A stretch of 64,000 nt of DNA, taken from Prostheceraeus crozeri (Eukaryota > Platyhelminthes > Polycladida > Euryleptidae). This document shows positions 48,040 to 60,237 of this stretch, one piece after another. A model generated the notes under the pieces. That model did not search any database. It was not told the origin of the DNA and was given only the letters and a program-made list of their open reading frames with translations. The stretch lies in assembly GCA_907163375.1 (NCBI GenBank), contig CAJQUW010006162.1:186001-250000 (forward strand). Direction: 5' to 3'. Position 1 is the stretch's first letter. Each line of letters begins with the position of its first letter. Position numbers and translations under genes: made by a program.

Positions 48040-48144
48040 CTCATACGATGATGAAAGTCATCCCAGGAGACATTTATAATAGAATATAATGCTTACTAAT
48101 TAAAATTATTAGTTAAAGTAGTCCCAATGAGGACTGATGGCGTT
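48040..48144 (+). repeat. 105-bp dispersed repeat, copy 2
   Basis: Same unit as 45085-45189, same orientation. It lies just upstream, in the minus-strand sense, of the Penelope-like frame, as copy 1 does for the LINE fragment. Confidence 0.85.
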
Positions 48145-48436
48145 ATCCAATCCGCAAGTGTACGAAGGCAATGCTACTCTGTAACCATTGGATTAATCAG
48201 TTCTTAAAAGAACTCAATGTAGCTTTCTCGTGGCAACGAATTAAAATTGATCAGCTTTGGCCTAATATCTGGTAAAAATGGAAATCTTAAGACTTGTAAT
48301 ACTACTCATTCTTACTGTTAATATACTAATACCATAGATTCCAAACACTGCCGTATACACGTTCAAAACAGACGTCTAATATACTGTACCGACTACAGAT
48401 GCTGATAGTGGAAATAGAATAGGACAATGGTCACCA

Positions 48437-48488
48437 CCCGCGAGAAAATGAGTCGTGGGCCCCTCGTCAAAAAGTCGTGGGCCACGTG
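48437..48488 (+). repeat. short repeat shared with 54049-54122 (inverted)
   Basis: CCCGCGAGAAAATGAGTC...CTCGTCAAAAAGTCGTGGGCC resembles the minus strand of 54049-54122 (CCCGCGAGAAAATAAGTC...TCGTCAAAAAGTCGAGGGCC). Downstream, GGGGGCCAAC (48496) and GTTGGCCCCC (48612) are inverted. Class unknown. Confidence 0.5.
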
Positions 48489-49280
48489 AATACATGGGGG
48501 CCAACAAATTTTTCGAAAATGGCTTATTTGGAAGTAAAAATGCATGATCATGTCAATTTGCGACCATTCTCTTCAAAAAATGACGTGAAATGTGATCTCT
48601 TAAAGTCGAGGGTTGGCCCCCAATTTTTACGGTTATCTTTTCGACGGTGGTCGTGGGTCGGTCCTTAAGTTCACACGAGCTCTAATTTTGAATAAGAATG
48701 ACCCCAGAATATTGTCACACACATTGATCAGCGAATTTGTTGTGATTTCTAAGAAAAACGTATCTCTGATGCTAGTGGACTGGCCCAAAACTGTCATCGA
48801 TCGGCTGCCTGGCATATCTAGGCAAGTTTTTCCTTGGAATAAATAACCTTAGCTCTCATTTCTCTCAATGATTTTCGCTACATGATGATGATAAATTCAA
48901 TCGTGAAATGTTGCGATAAACATTTTTGGTTGCGATACTTTATTAATTTGCATGACGCATCGATGACAATGCATATAATTACTCAAAATTCCTGACTTGC
49001 CCTGAACTTCATATCATTCTTTATATCATTCTGACCATGATTCTCACTATGCCTGAATTTCAAATGCTTGTCAATTTTTTCGTCAATCAAGGTTTCAAGT
49101 TGTATTATTGTTCATTCATTAAATTGTGAATGAATGGAAGAATCCTCAATGAGTGTTGCATAATATCTCGGTCGCTTCAAGCCTGTTATACAGTGAGGGA
49201 GAGAAGGGAGAGAGAATTCTATTAATAGAAGCGCGCTTTGTCCAGTCCAGCCCGATAACAGATAACTTTCTCGTGCGCCT

Positions 49281-49348
49281 TCGATACATAGAGGTAGAAT
49301 ATACCTTCCCTATTATAACAGGGAAGATATTCTACCTCTATGCTTCGA
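49281..49348. repeat. 30-bp-arm hairpin
   Basis: TCGATACATAGAGGTAGAAT...CTTCCCT pairs with AGGGAAG...ATTCTACCTCTATGCTTCGA across an 8-base loop, with few mismatches. It lies about 100 bp before the hAT transposon. Confidence 0.7.
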
Positions 49349-49446
49349 TAGCGCAGCGCAATTAGAAGATCACATTTCAACTCGAGGGTTGAAATAGAGG
49401 TCATCGCTTCATTTCACAAAGAGAAATAGCGCAGAATAATCTAGAC

Positions 49447-52108
49447 CAATGTTTCTCAAAGGGGTCCACTTGGACCCCTAGGGGAGGAATTTAAACAGTG
49501 AGGGGAGGATTTATGGTGAGGGGGGATTTGGGGAGGATTGAAACTACCTGAAATATCGTAGATAAAGTGCTACTAAATTTTCAGAACTCGGTTTAAAATA
49601 ATGTATACATATGTGTACAACACATAAAGCATGATGCTTTCCCTCCTACACGCGCGTACAATCGGGTGTGCGGTAGAGACACACGTTAGGCCAGTCTAGC
49701 TGCTTTGTTAGACTCTACCATAGAAATGAATTCTTGTTACTTTGCCACCAACCGCTCATGCACAGGAATTTATTTCTATGGACTCTACCAAGTGCGTGCT
49801 GTTCTCTCGCCTATATTTGGTGCGCGACACACCTGCTTTCGTGTGTCACGTACACACACAGTCACTGTTCTCTTATGCGTCGAGAACAATTCTGATTGGC
49901 CCAAGAACTAACTGTTCTTTTCCTTCTGCTTCCGATGCTGTCCTTATCATACTGCGTCCGATTGCAGTTAACGCACGATAAGCCAGTGCGTTTGTTAATT
50001 AGATCCTTCCGCACATAGAGTTCGCATTTCTTCAGTCAATTTGTGACAAAAACTGAGCTAGTTTATGTTGTGATTTCTTTACAATGCCAAAACGCAAGGA
50101 TGTAGATCAATTGTCATCAGACAGTAAAAGGAAAGTTCGCCAATATTCCACGGACTACTTGAAATTTGGATTTATCAGTGATGTTTCTGACCAAACAAGA
50201 CCGTACTGTTTGTTGTGCTACAGATCATTTGCAATGACTCAATGCGGCCAGTGAAGCTCGATGAACATATTACAAAAGTTCATCCCGAGCACCGGAACAA
50301 GCCCCTCGATTATTTTAAACGCCTCCGGGATAAATCGTTAAAATCAAAAGAGCAGAAACTAGAATTGCTGTTTAAATCTGCAACCAATTTAACTGACCGC
50401 GGCCTCCAAGCAAGTTACGAACTCAGTTATCTCCTCGGAAAGCAAGGCCGACCCCACACTGATGGTGAAAAACTGCTGAAGCCGGCCTTCGAAATCTTCC
50501 TGCGTACGATGCAGGAGAGTAAACAGGCCCAACGGGAACTTGCTGCGTTGCCTCTTTGCAATGATACCGTTCGACGTCGGATTGATCATCTTCAGTCGAA
50601 ATTGGTGAAAGTCCTTCAAAAAAACAAATTCTCTCTCGCCCTCGACGAAACAACGGTGCGAGACAGTGAGTGCCTTCTACTTGCTTACGCCAGGTTCCAA
50701 CTCAACTCAACGTTTGTGGAGGAGATGCTGTTTTGTGAATCATTAAAAACCACTTCTACCGCCGGGGATATTTATAGTGTCGTGAAAACCTTTCTGGATT
50801 CTAATGAAATTCCAATCTCAAACATCGTTTCCACTGCTGCCGATGGGACCCCACCATGATGGGACGTAGGAATGGTGTGTTGAAACTTCTCAAAGATGAT
50901 TGCCCTGAGATGATCACCGTGCACTGTGTTCTTCACAGAAAGAATTTGGCGGCGCAGGGCCTAACTCCGCAGCTCAACGATGTGATGAAAAAGTGCATAA
51001 AAGTGATCAACTTCATCAAATCTCATCCGAAAACTGAGAGACTCTTCAAGGTTTTCTGTGAAGAAATGAACGAGGATTATGTGCGTCTTCTTCTTCACAC
51101 ACAAGTGAGGTGGCTATCCAAAGGGAAGTGTCTCGAGAGATTTGTGGTGTTATACGACACAATTGTAGAATTCGGTGCTGATCGCGAACTTTTCCAGTTT
51201 CTTGAATCTGAAGAAACAAGATATCTCATCTGCTATCTGGCTGACATTTCCGGCAAGCTGAATGTTCTGAATAAAGACCTTCAAGGATCAAATAAGACCA
51301 TGATGGACTGTAAGACCAAGATCTGTGGATTTATTTCAAAGTTGGCATTTTGGAGGTCTCAGATCTCTCGTGGTAATTTTTCTCAATTTGCTCATTTGAG
51401 TCAATGCCAAGTTTCAGATAACGCAGTGGAAATCATCAATCGCCATCTCTCTGCACTCTCAGACGACTTAAAACTCCAGATTCACGGATTTAAAATCAAT
51501 GAAATTTCCTTCCTGGATCGCTCAGCCTTTCTTATTTGACACTGACTGATATCCAAATGATGGACCCTGACCAAGTAGACGAGCTACTGGAATTTAGAAA
51601 CGATGTCAGTATGAAGGCCATTCATTCAGCAAAAGGTCAGATGATGTGGCTGGACACAGACGTGAATGAAAAATATCCAATTGGCCACTGAGGCACAGCA
51701 GACTCTTCTACCCTTCCCAACGACTTATATAGTTGAGTGTGCTTTTAGCGCTGTCGCTGATTTGTTGACGAAAAAGAGAGGTGGTCTGGATATTTCTGTT
51801 CGAGGAGATCTTCGTGTAAAGTTGACCAGTTTTTCTCCAGATATTTCGGCTTTAGTGTCCAAGCACCAGGCTCATGGTTCTCACTAGTCCTGATTTCTTA
51901 GTCTCCTGGTAAGATAATTAACTATTTTGGTTTGTTGTTCTGGTTTTCTTAATTGTATGATGATGGATCAAATGGATTTATAGTGTTATGGTTTGTCATG
52001 AACTTTATGATAAAAAGTCGTAGTTTTTTTTAATTTTTGTGATGGGGAGGATGTGAGAAAATCTGAAGGCCTAGGGGAGGATTTTTATGAAGACTTTGAG
52101 AAACACTG
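49447..52108 (+). mobile_element. hAT transposon, ZBED5-like group, full length
   Basis: The exact 8-bp direct repeat ATCTAGAC flanks it (49439-49446 and 52109-52116) and fits the nTnnnnAn hAT preference. The ends are CAATGTTTCTCAAAG and CAGTGTTTCTCAAAG in inverted orientation. Both ends also share a CCTAGGGGAGGATTT block, in the same order as in Charlie-like hAT elements. It is 2662 bp long and contains a broken transposase gene. Confidence 0.93.
50084..51887 (+). pseudogene. hAT transposase (ZBED5-like), frameshifted
   Basis: Starting from ATG at 50084 (MPKRKDVDQLSSDSKRKVRQ) the protein can be followed to HQAHGSH and a stop at 51887, with at least four frame changes. A one-base loss near 50230 breaks the BED-type finger (CLLC...H...H). 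The main frames are 50215-50859 (LALDETTVRDSECLLLAY region) and 50856-51539 (VHCVLHRKNLAA, QVRWLSKGKCLERF), and the end is 51666-51887 (FPTTYIVECAFSAVADLLTK, the hAT dimerisation region). In living relatives the protein excises and inserts the element, and domesticated ZBED5/SCAND3-type host genes are derived from it. Here the breaks and the intact transposon ends argue for a dead transposon gene, not a domesticated one. Confidence 0.88.
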
Positions 52109-52116
52109 ATCTAGAC

Positions 52117-52787
52117 GATTCATTTGTGTCTCTATCTTTGGAGCTGCCTGACTGACACCTGTGGACATCGCTGTGTAAATTGATTGATCTTATTAATGGA
52201 TTATAAATCAAATTACAATAAAGAAAATGCGAGGAATATCCTGAGCCGAAAATATTGATGGAATGGATTATTTATCAAACGAAATTCGTATCAGGTAAGT
52301 CGAATGAAGTGATGATAGATAAATTTAGTAAATAATAGCGGTTAACCTGCGCACTACACATTATACCAAACACTGAATTAACTGAAATATTTCAACAGAT
52401 AATTTTTGAATTAGATGTGATGTAAAAAAATGTTCCTCTGATTATAAATGTTTGACTATAGGTAAAGCAAGCCAATATTTCATGACCATTCAGATCGAAT
52501 CGTGCGGACAGACTGACATCGTAAACAAATCGCTTCGTATGAATACGGTAAATCCAGTCGAAGCTCGTAAATTCGGACACGGAAGACTTCGGTCAATTAA
52601 GATCATACGGCCGCGGTATTTTTTTGTATATTTGGCGGCTTATATAAGTTGCTTTTGAATTCATTCAGACTTTCAATAATTAAGAGATAGAAAACCTGGT
52701 ATTTATGTTCTTAATTATCGAGCTTTGACTGCAAAATACTTTGCACAGCGTTGGCGCTAACTGATGGTTCGCTGCAATGAGATAAAG
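52117..52787. other. no supported gene
   Basis: No domain-bearing frame. The 15-base word ATCGAGCTTTGACTG at 52717-52731 recurs at 53027-53041, bracketing the hairpin below. Confidence 0.4.
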
Positions 52788-53026
52788 TCAATTCTGGCGA
52801 CGTGACATTAGACGGGCAAAATCAATCAATACGGCATGTAAAAATCAATGAAACAGATTAAGTTAACAAAGGACTTTAATTGAATATCTTTAAAAAGAAG
52901 GAAACACCGCTGTACTTTTATTAAAGATATTCAATTAAAGTCCTTTGCTAACTTGATCTGTTTCATTGGTTTTTACATGCCATATTGATTGATTTTGCCC
53001 GTCTAATGTCACGTCGCCAGAATTGA
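52788..53026. repeat. long hairpin, two 106-bp arms, 27-base loop
   Basis: Positions 52788-52893 and 52921-53026 are reverse complements of equal length with only four differences, all transitions. The loop is about 27 bases. The arms start TCAATTCTGGCGACGTGACA. Such identity implies recent formation or maintenance. A transcript would be an almost perfect duplex of about 106 bp. Confidence 0.92.
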
Positions 53027-53041
53027 ATCGAGCTTTGACTG

Positions 53042-53966
53042 TATGTACAAATTCATTTTTATACTGATTCGTGCACAGATATTCTGCTATTACTGTCCTG
53101 TTTCATCTACCGCTTTATCTCTACTGCGTTGACAGCCATGTTGATATGCATTGAATTTTCGGAACTTAGCAATGTACAGTCTGCCCTGACGATACGACCT
53201 ACATGGTCTTGACATAATCCCTTGCTTTACATACAACAGGATTTCGAAGAGCTTCTCAAATTATTATCAGACATCCTACCGTGTTCTCAGTAGATATTCT
53301 GTATCTAACAAATGAAACGGAAGCGCTGAATTATTCATGAATTCTCAAATCTTCGGTTATTGATTAAGCCTATCTCTATAATACAGAGTGGATTACATTA
53401 CAAACGACCGTGTCCTTAATCAGCTTTAAACTCGAACGTAATAATATCCTCCTATGTATAATTGTAATATTTGATATTGGTCGATCGATCAATTTTTCAG
53501 TCTGTTTTCGTGAGATTTTATTGCCAACCCAACAACATTTTTAATGAAATCCGTTTCATATGCTTGGGATAGTATGCTGGCCTATAACACTCCTGATCGC
53601 CTCTCTCCAGACAAATATTTCCTTTTTATAATTGCAGGGTTGTATGATCATCTAATTACGCCGTGTGAGTGATATTATCATTTTCTTATAAACATTAACA
53701 TGAAATTATGAAGCAAGAGCCAAGGAAACAATTTCTAAAAATGTAATGATTTATAGGCTATTTCTAACAATGATATTCTTGAGAACCTTCTTTCATATTT
53801 CAGACGTTATGGTCTTCAGTCTTCGCGGAACTCGTCACTGCCTCCGAATGTTTCGGTTTTAATAGAGTTTTATTATTTTTCTATTAGTACATGGAACACT
53901 TAGTGGAGTGACACTATCGACCTGCGTGAATAAAAATCTAAGGTAGTTTCAATAGTTTTCAGATTT
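53042..53966. other. no supported gene
   Basis: No open frame above 60 codons, and no repeat match. Confidence 0.4.
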
Positions 53967-54027
53967 ATGCCACTTGCCACCCTTCTTGCGTTGTACTTTT
54001 TAGTAGTACAACGCAAGGGGGTGGCAT
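53967..54027. repeat. hairpin around GCGTTGTAC
   Basis: ATGCCAC...CACCC..CTTGCGTTGTACT pairs with AGTACAACGCAAG.GGGTGGCAT. It is the end part of the repeat shared with 48437; the segment 54049-54122 carries the shared GAGGGC/GCCCTC words. Confidence 0.7.
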
Positions 54028-54191
54028 TTTTTTTGGAAAGTCAAGGGCTGGCCCTCGACTTTTTGACGACTTTTCGAGGGACTCGCCCTCGTCTTTTAGT
54101 TGTGGACTTATTTTCTCGCGGGCATAGGTTAAGGAAATTAAAAATGGATATTATAAAACAACAGGAAACCGATGAATAAAAATTGGAAAAG

Positions 54192-54405
54192 TGGAGGTAA
54201 AATATGGAAATACAACGATGCTACTACACCGATTACAAGTGAACTATATCTGACACTACACAAAGTGGATGATGGTAAGAGTGGATAAGTGGAAAGTGGA
54301 TGATGGTAAGAGTCGATAAGTGGAAAGTGGATAATGGAGGTAAACAATAGAACTACAATAACATTCTACTACACCGAAAGCAATGAAACTATGCACACCA
54401 TACCT
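54192..54405 (+). repeat. tandem duplication with 31-bp sub-repeats
   Basis: A block starting GGAGGTAAAATATGGAAATA (54192) recurs at 54336 as GGAGGTAAACAATAGAACTA, including CTACTACACCGA. Between them GTGGATGATGGTAAGAGTGG plus ATAAGTGGAAA is repeated about 2.4 times with a 31-bp period. Confidence 0.75.
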
Positions 54406-55091
54406 AAGACTGCACATGGAAAATACTATTTCTTCACTTGAATTTGTTATCGCCAGTTTCTTCAACCGTCTATAGTACTTCATGTAATTCCACATTTCTT
54501 CATTTGAATTAAAATACATCGACCACTACTTCAGCTACCGATTAAGGGATATAAAACATAATACTGCAGTCCGTCAGTCATCAGCAGGTACTCGTCTAGT
54601 TGTGTTTCGACCCCTAACCTGAACACTCAAACCCAGACGAGCGGGGTCCCACACATAGTGGCTGACAAAATACTGAATAGATACTGATATGTCTTGAAAG
54701 ATATGTCGCAAAGATAAGTCAGACATCATTCAATGAAAGTGACAGTATAACAAAAAATTCAACGGAAAATGTATGTATACGAGTATTATCACATTGTGTA
54801 TATTATCATCTAAATGTCTTGAGCCTATTTATCAACATTATGCAATGCACCTCACTCATTCGCACAAACTGAACAACTTGTTTCACTGATCCAACATCAA
54901 TCTTCTAAGACAACTCAGTAGTGGACCTCCCACAAGCCAGCGTGGATTGATGCTTCGAATTCTTTGACTAATAAATTCATTTGTAGCATATAACCCGCTT
55001 ATACGCGTTTCATATGTATCAATACAAACTCATGTAAAAGCTATAGCACCACGTCGCAAGTGATTCAAAAGAACGGGGGTGTCTTCTTAGG
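54406..55091. other. no supported gene
   Basis: No gene recognised. ACCCCTAACCTGAACACTCAA near 54610 is unremarkable. Confidence 0.4.
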
Positions 55092-55163
55092 TTTATTGGC
55101 TAAAAGAATTACTAAAAACAATATGCACAGGCCCAACGTTTCGCGTGTTCACGCTTCCTCGGG
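55092..55163 (-). ncRNA. Penelope-type 3' end with hammerhead-like motif
   Basis: On the minus strand: CCGAGGA, a perfect stem GCGTG-AA-CACGC, then GAAACGTTGGGCC, and about 40 bases later CCAATAAA. The layout matches the other Penelope 3' ends in the window. The first core box has C for U at its second base (CUGANGA expected). No endonuclease frame remains upstream. Confidence 0.5.
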
Positions 55164-56240
55164 GGCAAAACAGATAAGACTTAAGGCTAAAAACTTCAGT
55201 ACAGCACAGGAGAGCCCGAGGCTTCTGTATGCGGCTATCATACCCTAACCTGTGGCCGAAATAGAAAATAAAGAGGGGGTCGAATCGGCGAAATTGTACT
55301 TTGTCGCTTTGTGGTAGATCTTCAGTCACTTCAGTGTTCAGTTTGAAAGGATATCTTGAAAACCAACAGTTTCACCTTATTTCATCATTGATGGATTGAT
55401 CCCCACTCGTGTGAAACTCAATACCCTATCTTGAAATTCCAGCTGACAGTAAATTCAATGAGACAACTTAAACAAAAGTGTATTATCACTCTTTCAGCTG
55501 CGCAAATTGATCCTCGCTTTTTACAATCCTTTTAAGAAGACGAAAAGAAGTGGTGCAAATGATAGTGATATTGGCAATCTCAACTCGTCGTTCACAAAGT
55601 TTCATTTTCCTCTGAATAATTCATCCTCCACGTTTACCGGCCTATTAAAGCCGTAAATTCATTATTCAGTCGTTAGAAATCCATGGAAGAAGGAAGTGTG
55701 GGCAGATTTGGCTTGCAAATTGTCATGCCGTTCAGAAAGAATCATGTTACATTGCAAATGTCCTTAAACAAATTTTACAGAATACGATGGTCTTTTTATT
55801 CATCAGATGAACAAACACAGCACTGTCTGGAGTCATTCACATTTTCCCAGACATTTAGGAATGGAACACAGGCTCAATGACAGCCAAAATTAATGAACAA
55901 TTATTATTTCGATATCCTGAGATTTTGATACTTGGGAAATCCATCATTTCTTCAAGATTGGGCGCCAGAAAGATGTTCCTCGCAGAATGTTTACCGTGGA
56001 AATTGCATAGGAAATGATAACAATACGAAAATTAGCAAGCGGCTTGTTCCATAATCGTATTCAAGGAATTGCAATAGAATAGTTGGGAGAGGAGTTGAAA
56101 AGCTCTTAGTCGGTCGATTGCATTCAATGTTTAACATAGGCATCTCAATGCTTGTCGATTTTGACGTCTACAATGTTTAATTGAATACTTATTGAGTACT
56201 TATCGTGAAATATTCACATGTGCAAGGAGAAGTTTTTGTC
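55164..56240. other. no supported gene; diverged repeat at 55446-55545
   Basis: Positions 55446-55545 match 45491-45590. The 65-codon frame at 55683-55880 is unrecognised. Confidence 0.4.
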
Positions 56241-57297
56241 CGGCAGCCAGCGCAAGTTTCTGCAGGGAACGAGGCCGACAATGAGACTTTCACAGAATGA
56301 TGTACACCTCATAGTGCGGCAGCCAGCACGAGTTTCTGCAGGGAACGAGGCCGACAATGAGACATTCACAGAATGATGTACACCTCATAGTCCGGCAGCC
56401 AGCACAAGTTTCTGCAGGGAACGAGGCCGACAATGAGACATTCACAGAATGATGTACACCTCATAGTCCGGCAGCCAGCACAAGTTTCTGCAGGGAACGA
56501 GGCCGACAATGAGACTTTCACAGAATGATGTACACCTCATAGTCCGGCAACCGGAAGGAGTCTGTGCAGGGAACGAGGCCGACAATGAGACTTTCACAGA
56601 ATGATGTACACCTCATAGTCCTGCAGCCAGCACGAGTTTCTGCAGGGAACGAGGCCGACAATGAGACATTCACAGAATGATGTACACCTCATAGTCCGGC
56701 AGCCAGCACGAGTTTGTGCAGGGAACGAGGCCGACAATGAGACTTTCACAGAATGATGTACACCTCATAGTCCGGCAGCCAGCACGAGTTTGTGCAGGGA
56801 ACGAGGCCGACAATGAGACTTTCACAGAATGATGTACACCTCATAGTCCGGCAGCCATCACGAGTTTCTGCAGGGAACGAGGCCGAAGATGAGACTTTCA
56901 CAGAATGATGTACACCTCGTAGTCCGGCAGCCAGAAAGAGTTTGTGCAGGGAAAGAGGCCGAAAGTGAGGGTTTCACAGAATGATGTGCACCTCATAGTC
57001 CGGCAGCCATCACGAGTTTCTGCAGGGAACGAGGCCGACAATGAGACTTTCACAGAATGATGTACACCTCATAGTCCGGCAGCCAGAACGAGTTTGTGCA
57101 GGGAACGAGGCCGAAGATGAGACTTTCACAGAATGATGTACACCTCATAGTCCGGCAGCCAGCACGAGTTTCTGCAGGGAGCGAGGCCGAAAGTGAGGCT
57201 TTCACAGAATGATGTGCACCTCATAGTCCGGCAGCCAGAAAGAGTTTGTGCAGGGAACGAGGCCGACAATGAGACTTTCACAGAATGATGTACACCC
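56241..57297. repeat. 76-bp satellite array, about 14 copies
   Basis: Units start CGGCAGCCAGCACGAGTTTC at 56241 and every 76 bases to 57229; the last is cut at TACACC. Units differ by a few substitutions, for example GAGTTTCTGCAG versus GAGTTTGTGCAG, and ACAATGAGACTTT versus AAAGTGAGGCTTT. Some neighbouring units share variants, as expected from local duplication. 76 is not a multiple of three and every frame has stops, so it is not coding. There are no unique spacers, so it is not a CRISPR array. Confidence 0.97.
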
Positions 57298-57883
57298 TTT
57301 ACTTACTACGAATCGTCGCTTTATGCCAGCTCTACGCGGTTCCTCCTCTTTTCAGACAGGATCAGAGAAAAACACGATATAAATCCAGAAAGAGGCAAAT
57401 TTGGACAAAGAATTTTCGGCCTCGTTTCTTGCAGAAACTCGCTCTGCCTGCTCGACTATGAGCCAGATCCCGAATTATTTACCAACGTTGGCGTGACGAT
57501 GTGTGAGTTTGAAATGTTTTCGACCATTTGAATACCTTGTAAGACAAAAAACACATCAGACTCTAAGATTTTCCTTTGATTTAGCTGGCAGGACATCAAT
57601 TTCAGCTATCGTGAGGAGAGCACAAATTTCCGTAACCACTTGGACTTCCACTTCGAACCATGTGAATAAAGCGCTAAATTTCAATGCATTGTCTATAACT
57701 CCTATCGATAAACCATAGTACCAGAACTTTGAATTTTTTCTATCAAATTTCTTAATTTTTCGAAATCAGAGAGACCAAGAAACTCCAAAGATTCAGAGCT
57801 TCGTTGTTGTTCCCTATTTATTGCAATCGGAGCCCTGTTTTTTCTGTGCATGCAGGATATGTGGGGATTGTATATAGGAATGG
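57298..57883. other. no gene; inverted satellite relic at 57418-57465
   Basis: On the minus strand 57418-57465 reads CTCATAGTCGAGCAGGCAGA, then GCGAGTTTCTGCAAGAAACG, a degenerate monomer inverted to the array. The rest has no gene. Confidence 0.5.
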
Positions 57884-58010
57884 CAGTGTTGGGCATCGTT
57901 AAAAAGAAAGTTAGTTCCGTTAATTAAAAAATGTAGTTCCGTTAACAATAATCCGTTAATTTTGGAGTAAAGTAACGGAAGTTAAATTTAAACCGTTAAT
58001 TCGTTAAATT
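57884..58010 (+). mobile_element. one end of a hAT element
   Basis: CAGTGTTGGGCATCGTTAAA is a typical hAT terminal sequence, followed by five CCGTTAA/CGTTAAT-type subterminal repeats, the usual transposase-binding pattern. No second end or 8-bp duplication was found in the window, so it is truncated. Confidence 0.55.
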
Positions 58011-59504
58011 TTATGTTATCTTTAAAATCGTATTTCAATTAACATTGTGTCTTCACAGATAAAATTGTTGCAAATAAATTTGGAAGCAAAGCCTCTGCAT
58101 GATTCATTTCACATTACAGAATATGTGCAATTCCTTTCCATTCGCGAAATGTTAACAATTATCACGGAATGTATTTTCCCATTCACTCGGTCCATTTCGA
58201 TGAAGCGATGTTATTCGTCGTTAAGAATTTTTCAGTTGTCGGACTTTGCTTTTCGTTGAGACGTATTCGACGAAATTCGGTGTTGCGTTGAAAACGGAAG
58301 GACGATCGAAGAAAACTCCTAACTTAAATAATCTCACAACAGTTCTCAGGCCAATGTTTCTTACAAAATGCAAAGTCGTTTGTTCTGATGGATTATTCCA
58401 CAAAGCTTTTATCCATCAATCTTTTTCATTCGAGTCGTTAGGTAAAGAATAAAACACTTGCACATAAAGCTGCACACAAGGCTGACATATTCTTCCTGCA
58501 CTAAGGAAATTTGTTCGGCATTTCGGAGCATGCAAGTAGACGAAATGAGACCGCATTGGGGAACAGAATCGATTCTTGTGAACTTGTATGACTGCGCTCC
58601 TGACACTGTCTGCAGCGCAGACAGACACTTTTCGTTAAAGTATATCAACAATTTTCCTGAAATTTCTATGTTAAAATTTGCAGTTACACCAACGAAAAGT
58701 GTCTGTTTGTACACTTTCCTTCATCCTCTGTCACTGAATGATAACTCATTTGAAAGATCATGATCTGTAGATGATTTCTGTAATAACCAGTTCAACAAAA
58801 TACCAATTTGTGTGACTTTTATGATCAAAAATTCGAAAAATGGAGTCAACACCTTAAATGTCACAATTTTACCACTGGAAATACATAGGATTTTGTTACC
58901 CTCTCTATTTCTGAAAAGCAAATGATCTGATCCGGCAGACGCGAAGTTTTGCAGTAGGTTAGAGGTGTACTATGCTATGTGAAAGTTTTATGTACTACCT
59001 CGTTCCCTGCACAACTTCACGCTGGCTCCCGGACTATCTCAAACTTCTAATACACTCGAGGCTTCTGAACTTCTATCAGTTACATCAATGAAATTGTAGA
59101 ATCAGTCGAAACTACAGCGATATCAGACAAGTTGTATAACAATGATATTGATTTGTCATCCACAATGAATGAATGGAAATGTAACATCGGTTTTAAATGT
59201 AACATGTTTGTAAATCTAGAAAATTGTGGATGCACTTCCAGGAGTAAACATCGGATGATCGAACAGCAGTTATCAGAGACTGTCTTTTTTTGGATGTACT
59301 ATCCAATTAGGCGAGTTTACTATGTCTATTCGTCACGTGCGAAGAACTTGTCATAGACCTCGATTTCGTGTCAAGATGGAATGTAACAATCAGTCCCGCT
59401 GCAGATTTGTTTTCCAATTTTAAAGTTTCGTTTGATAAGCTGAAGGCAATCTACATGTCTAATGAATATTGACAATATTTAATTTGACAAAATCACTGAA
59501 AGTG
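58011..59504. other. no gene; inverted satellite relic at 58931-59035
   Basis: On the minus strand 58931-59035 reads AGTCCGGGAGCCAGCGTGAA, then GTTGTGCAGGGAACGAGG and ...TTTCACA...GTACACCTCTA, a decayed 76-bp monomer with an insertion. Frames of 68-101 codons at 58246-58763 overlap on both strands and are unrecognised. Confidence 0.45.
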
Positions 59505-60237
59505 ATGAGAAGCTTCTCTCCTGAGCCTGTTCGTCTGGGCCCCAATTTGTCCTCTCCTGTGGATTCTGTCAGATGCCTTGGAGCCCAATTTGACCCAGTG
59601 TTGTCATTTCGAACGCACATCACTAAGACCGTCGCCTCCTGCTTTGCCATGCTTCGCAGGATAAGATCGATACGCCGCTCAGTCAGTCCAGCTCTTCTGA
59701 CATCCATCAGCGTGGCTTTACTTCACACTCGTCTGGACTACTGCATCTCTGTTCTCGCTGGCGTCCCATCCACCCAGCTGTGTCGTCTTCAGGCCGTTCT
59801 CAATGCTGCCGCCAGACCCATTTATGGATGCAACTGCTACTCCTCGGTTTCGCCTTTGCTTAGAGAACTTAAGTGGCTACCGATACATGCAAGAATCCAG
59901 CAACGTATAGCGGCCATCGTTCACTCCTGTCTCAGTAGAGCTCCATCTCGTTTCACAAGCTGAGGGGCGATCCCGCTTGCGCTCTGCACGAGGGCCTTTC
60001 CTCCTGACGTCTTCCGTGCGCCGTCCTACACTCGGTGGACGATCCTTCACAGCAACTGCACCTCGAGTCTGAAACTCTTTGCCAGTCGATATCACCAAAG
60101 AATCATCACCGAAAGCTTTTAAGACTCTTCTGAAGTCGTATTTTTTGTCAAATTCTTAATTAAATGCAAAGTGTCCTAGAAGTCCCTGTGATACAACGAC
60201 ACTCTAATAAAGCTCATGAATGATGATGATGATGATT
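59505..60237 (+). pseudogene. L2/CR1-type LINE, 3' end with pol C-terminus
   Basis: The open part reads VRCLGAQFDPVLSFRTHITK, LLHTRLDYCISVLAGVP, LCRLQAVLNAAARPIYG and LLRELKWLPIHARIQQRIAA, the standard end of an L2/CR1-like reverse transcriptase. After a frameshift near 59960 it continues to a NSLPVDIT block, where the expected Trp codon is TGA, and to AFKTLLKSYFLSNS and a stop. AATAAA and a (GATGAT)n tail at 60220-60235 mark the 3' end. The copy is 5'-truncated and dead. Confidence 0.88.

Noticed and set aside
50084-51887. Domesticated ZBED5-like host gene
   Set aside because: Several frameshifts, and transposon ends with a perfect TSD still surround it.
56241-57297. Regular repeats that could be mistaken for a CRISPR array or a coding tandem repeat
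   Set aside because: No unique spacers, the 76-bp unit is not a multiple of three, and all frames have stops; it is a satellite.
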